Both the position numbers and the translations under genes were made by a program. Of a stretch of 64,000 nucleotides of DNA, positions 62,104-64,000 are shown piece after piece. Numbering within the stretch: the stretch's first letter is position 1; every line of letters begins with the position of its first letter. The DNA comes from Gellertiella hungarica. GTDB lineage: Bacteria > Pseudomonadota > Alphaproteobacteria > Rhizobiales > Rhizobiaceae. The stretch is from positions 124,001-188,000 of the forward strand of contig NZ_JACIEZ010000005.1 of the NCBI RefSeq assembly GCF_014197145.1, given 5' to 3'. The notes beneath the pieces are model-generated. The model did no database searches and was not told where the DNA came from. It saw nothing but the letters and a program-made list of their open reading frames with translations.

Positions 62104-62454
62104 ATGTCTCTGCAGGTTCAAGATCTCGGCAACAAGAGCGACGCCCCTGACAAGGCTTTCGAAAGCTTCACCATTGACCGGCCGGGCAAGATCATCTTCG
62201 TCGGCCACCACCTCAGCACCAAGAACCATGTCCGCTGCCTGATCCGCCGCATCTCGCTTTACGGCGCGGTGCTTGAAGTCAGCCCCTTCACCGACATCCC
62301 GAAGAACTTCTTTCTGGAGATCCTCGGCATCCACGACGAAATCGGCTGCACGCTGATGCGGCGCGAGGAGGAGAAGGTCACCGTCGGCTTCAACATGCTG
62401 ATCGATGCGGAATTCCTGCATCATGTGCTGAAGCTCTCCTTCGAGGCTCACTGA
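62104..62454 (+). CDS. PilZ-like small protein
   Basis: A 116-residue protein with a beta-rich centre. The segment CLIRRISLYGAVLEVSPFTDIPKNFFLEI resembles the PilZ pattern (R...R, D/NxSxxG) in the second part, with ISLYG in place of D-S-G, so c-di-GMP binding is not assured. GGGAGG lies 8 nt before the ATG, which was preferred over an upstream ATG at 62050. Neighbours give no clue. Confidence 0.65.
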   Translation: MSLQVQDLGNKSDAPDKAFESFTIDRPGKIIFVGHHLSTKNHVRCLIRRISLYGAVLEVSPFTDIPKNFFLEILGIHDEIGCTLMRREEEKVTVGFNMLIDAEFLHHVLKLSFEAH

Positions 62455-62546
62455 GCCGCAAACGCAAGCCAAGCCAGGCGAGCCTTTACGGGCCGGATCC
62501 GCACCCTATCTTCCCCTTACCGATACACTCGACAGGGGAAGCTGAC

Positions 62547-62948
62547 ATGAAAACCTATGCCGTTGCCTATGGGGGCGCCATCGTAACCCTGCTGGTGCTG
62601 GATGCGATCTGGCTCGGGCTCATGGCCCGCAGTTTCTACGTTCCGAAGCTCGGCCATCTGATGGCGGAGCAGCCGAACTTTGCCATCGCGGCGCTCTTCT
62701 ATCTCTTCTATGCGGTTGCCGTCGCCATTCTGGCCAGCGTTCCCGGCTTTTCGCAGGCCTCGCTTGCCACGGCGCTCGGCTTCGGCGCGGTGCTGGGCTT
62801 CGCCGCCTATGGCACCTACGACTTCACGAACCTCGCAACGCTGAAGGACTGGCCGGTCGTGGTGACCGTGGTCGACATCATCTGGGGCACGGTCGTGACC
62901 GCTGCCTCGGCGGCCGGCGGCTATCTCGCCCTGAAGTGGTTTGCCTGA
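62547..62948 (+). CDS. DUF2177-family membrane protein
   Basis: A 133-residue protein with four hydrophobic helices (about 5-25, 43-62, 70-90, 105-130). The pattern LDAIWLGLMARSFYVPKLGHLM at the start and FAAYGTYDFTNLATLKDWPV in the middle is DUF2177, a bacterial membrane family of unknown role. It starts 92 nt after the PilZ-like gene. Confidence 0.85.
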   Translation: MKTYAVAYGGAIVTLLVLDAIWLGLMARSFYVPKLGHLMAEQPNFAIAALFYLFYAVAVAILASVPGFSQASLATALGFGAVLGFAAYGTYDFTNLATLKDWPVVVTVVDIIWGTVVTAASAAGGYLALKWFA

Positions 62949-63050
62949 CGGAACAAGGGCTGCCGGAACCGGCTGTGGCGCGGGGGCATTTGCCGCCCCC
63001 GCGAATCCCGTTAGGGTCGGGTCTCCAAGAACGATCAGGACGCGCCTGCC

Positions 63051-64000
63051 ATGTCAGCCTTTTCCCGCTTCACGCCCCTCGTCGAAAGCCTGCCGGCCAC
63101 CGTGCCCTTCGTCGGCCCGGAGGCCATCGAACGGAACCGGGGGCTCAGGGTCGCGGCCCGCATCGGCGCGAACGAGAACGGCTTCGGGCCCGCCCCTTCG
63201 GTGATCGAGGCGATGAAGGCCCATGCGGGGGAGATCTGGCAGTATAACGATCCGGAAAACCACGCGCTGAAGCAGGCCCTTGGCCGGCATCTCGGCCTGC
63301 CGGCCGGCCATATCGGCATCGGCGAGGGCATCGACGGGCTTCTGGGCCTCATCGTGCGGCTGGTGATCTCGGGGGGAGAGACGGTGGTCACCTCGCTCGG
63401 CGCCTATCCCACCTTCAACTATCACGTTGCCGGTTTCGGCGGCCGGCTGGTGACCGTTCCCTATGCGAACGACCGGGAGGATCTCGACGGTCTTCTCGAA
63501 ACGGCGCGCCGAGAGAAGGCCCGCCTGGTCTATCTCGCCAACCCGGACAACCCGATGGGAAGCTGGTGGGAGGCGGACGAGATCGTCGCCTTCGCCCGGG
63601 CCATTCCCGAGGACACGCTGCTGATCCTCGACGAGGCCTATTCCGAAACCGGGCCGGCAAGCGCCCTGCCCCCGGCCGATGCGCTCGTCGACCGCACGAA
63701 TGTCATCCGCACCCGCACCTTCTCGAAAGCCTACGGGCTGGCCGGCGCGCGCGTGGGCTACACGATCTCCACGCCGGGAAACGCCTCCGCCTTCGACAAG
63801 ATCCGCCATCATTTCGGCATGAACCGGCTGGCGACCGAGGCGGCGCTCGCGGCGCTCAAGGATCAGGACTATCTGCGCGATGTGGTTCGCCGCATCGCGG
63901 CCTCGCGGGATCGCATTGCCTCCATCGCGGCGGAGAACGGGCTGCTGCCCCTTCCCTCCGCCACCAATTTCGTTGCCATAGACGCCGGTGGCGACGGGGT
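63051..64000 (+). CDS. Aminotransferase, histidinol-phosphate-aminotransferase-like (partial)
   Basis: The first 316 residues of a class I/II PLP aminotransferase; the end lies beyond the window. ANENGFGPAPSVIEAM, LANPDNPMGSWW, ILDEAYSE and the Schiff-base Lys226 in RTFSKAYGLAGARVGY are present. The pattern matches HisC-like enzymes, which may make histidine or act on other amino acids (aromatic). AGGA lies 10 nt before the ATG. Confidence 0.87.
   Translation, partial: MSAFSRFTPLVESLPATVPFVGPEAIERNRGLRVAARIGANENGFGPAPSVIEAMKAHAGEIWQYNDPENHALKQALGRHLGLPAGHIGIGEGIDGLLGLIVRLVISGGETVVTSLGAYPTFNYHVAGFGGRLVTVPYANDREDLDGLLETARREKARLVYLANPDNPMGSWWEADEIVAFARAIPEDTLLILDEAYSETGPASALPPADALVDRTNVIRTRTFSKAYGLAGARVGYTISTPGNASAFDKIRHHFGMNRLATEAALAALKDQDYLRDVVRRIAASRDRIASIAAENGLLPLPSATNFVAIDAGGDG

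Overview
This 64 kb window has the gene content and style of an alphaproteobacterial chromosome of the Rhizobiaceae type. The GC content is high, codon third positions are mostly G or C, and spacing is tight. The recO-era-rnc-lepB-acpS order, rel next to rpoZ, two RopA/Omp2-type porins, an iolR-iolC-iolD-iolE-iolB locus, and many ABC importers with GntR, LacI or RpiR regulators all fit that group. I cannot name a species. I see no rRNA, insertion sequence, integrase, phage gene or CRISPR array.

Region 1 (1-15.6 kb) is mostly housekeeping. It holds a partial HD hydrolase, a MOSC protein and an MFS transporter. Next comes the minus-strand block acpS-lepB-rnc-era-recO, preceded by a 50-residue DUF3563 gene. 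Rel (ppGpp), RpoZ, a NYN-domain protein, SmpB, DapA, a soluble lytic transglycosylase and an alpha/beta hydrolase follow. Region 2 (15.6-22.7 kb) has two porin paralogues, tRNA-Ser(GCU), two small unknown genes, a Crp/Fnr-type regulator, an acyltransferase-like protein and an EamA exporter.

Region 3 (22.9-33.8 kb) is a catabolic island. It contains a branched-chain-amino-acid-type importer (LivM, LivH, LivF, LivG plus a separate LivK-like binding protein), two FadR/FCD-type GntR regulators, a DUF3830 protein, a TIGR04076-like protein, an aldo/keto reductase, a DadA/DAO-type FAD oxidoreductase and a class I/II aminotransferase. The substrate is not recognisable and is probably a nitrogen-containing compound. 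This is the best candidate for an undescribed pathway.

Region 4 (33.8-45.6 kb) has a sterol-desaturase-superfamily hydroxylase, a LacI regulator and a Rieske ferredoxin. A CUT2 sugar importer follows (ATPase, permease, binding protein), then a UxaA-family dehydratase and an XylX-like FAH-family dehydratase. These face a GntR regulator and an aldo/keto reductase. The set looks like oxidative, non-phosphorylating sugar breakdown. A perfect 14-bp palindrome lies in the divergent promoter, and a second dyad follows a good promoter for the importer.

Region 5 (45.6-64 kb) has an XRE regulator, a PrsD/PrsE-type type I secretion pair without a visible cargo, a glycerate 2-kinase, a ferredoxin reductase and a Sel1-repeat protein. 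Next are iolR and iolCDEB, with a GGAA-N6-TTCC IolR-type box and a striking repeat structure between iolE and iolB. The window ends with a Glyoxalase_8-like protein, a PilZ-like protein, a DUF2177 membrane protein and the start of a HisC-like aminotransferase.
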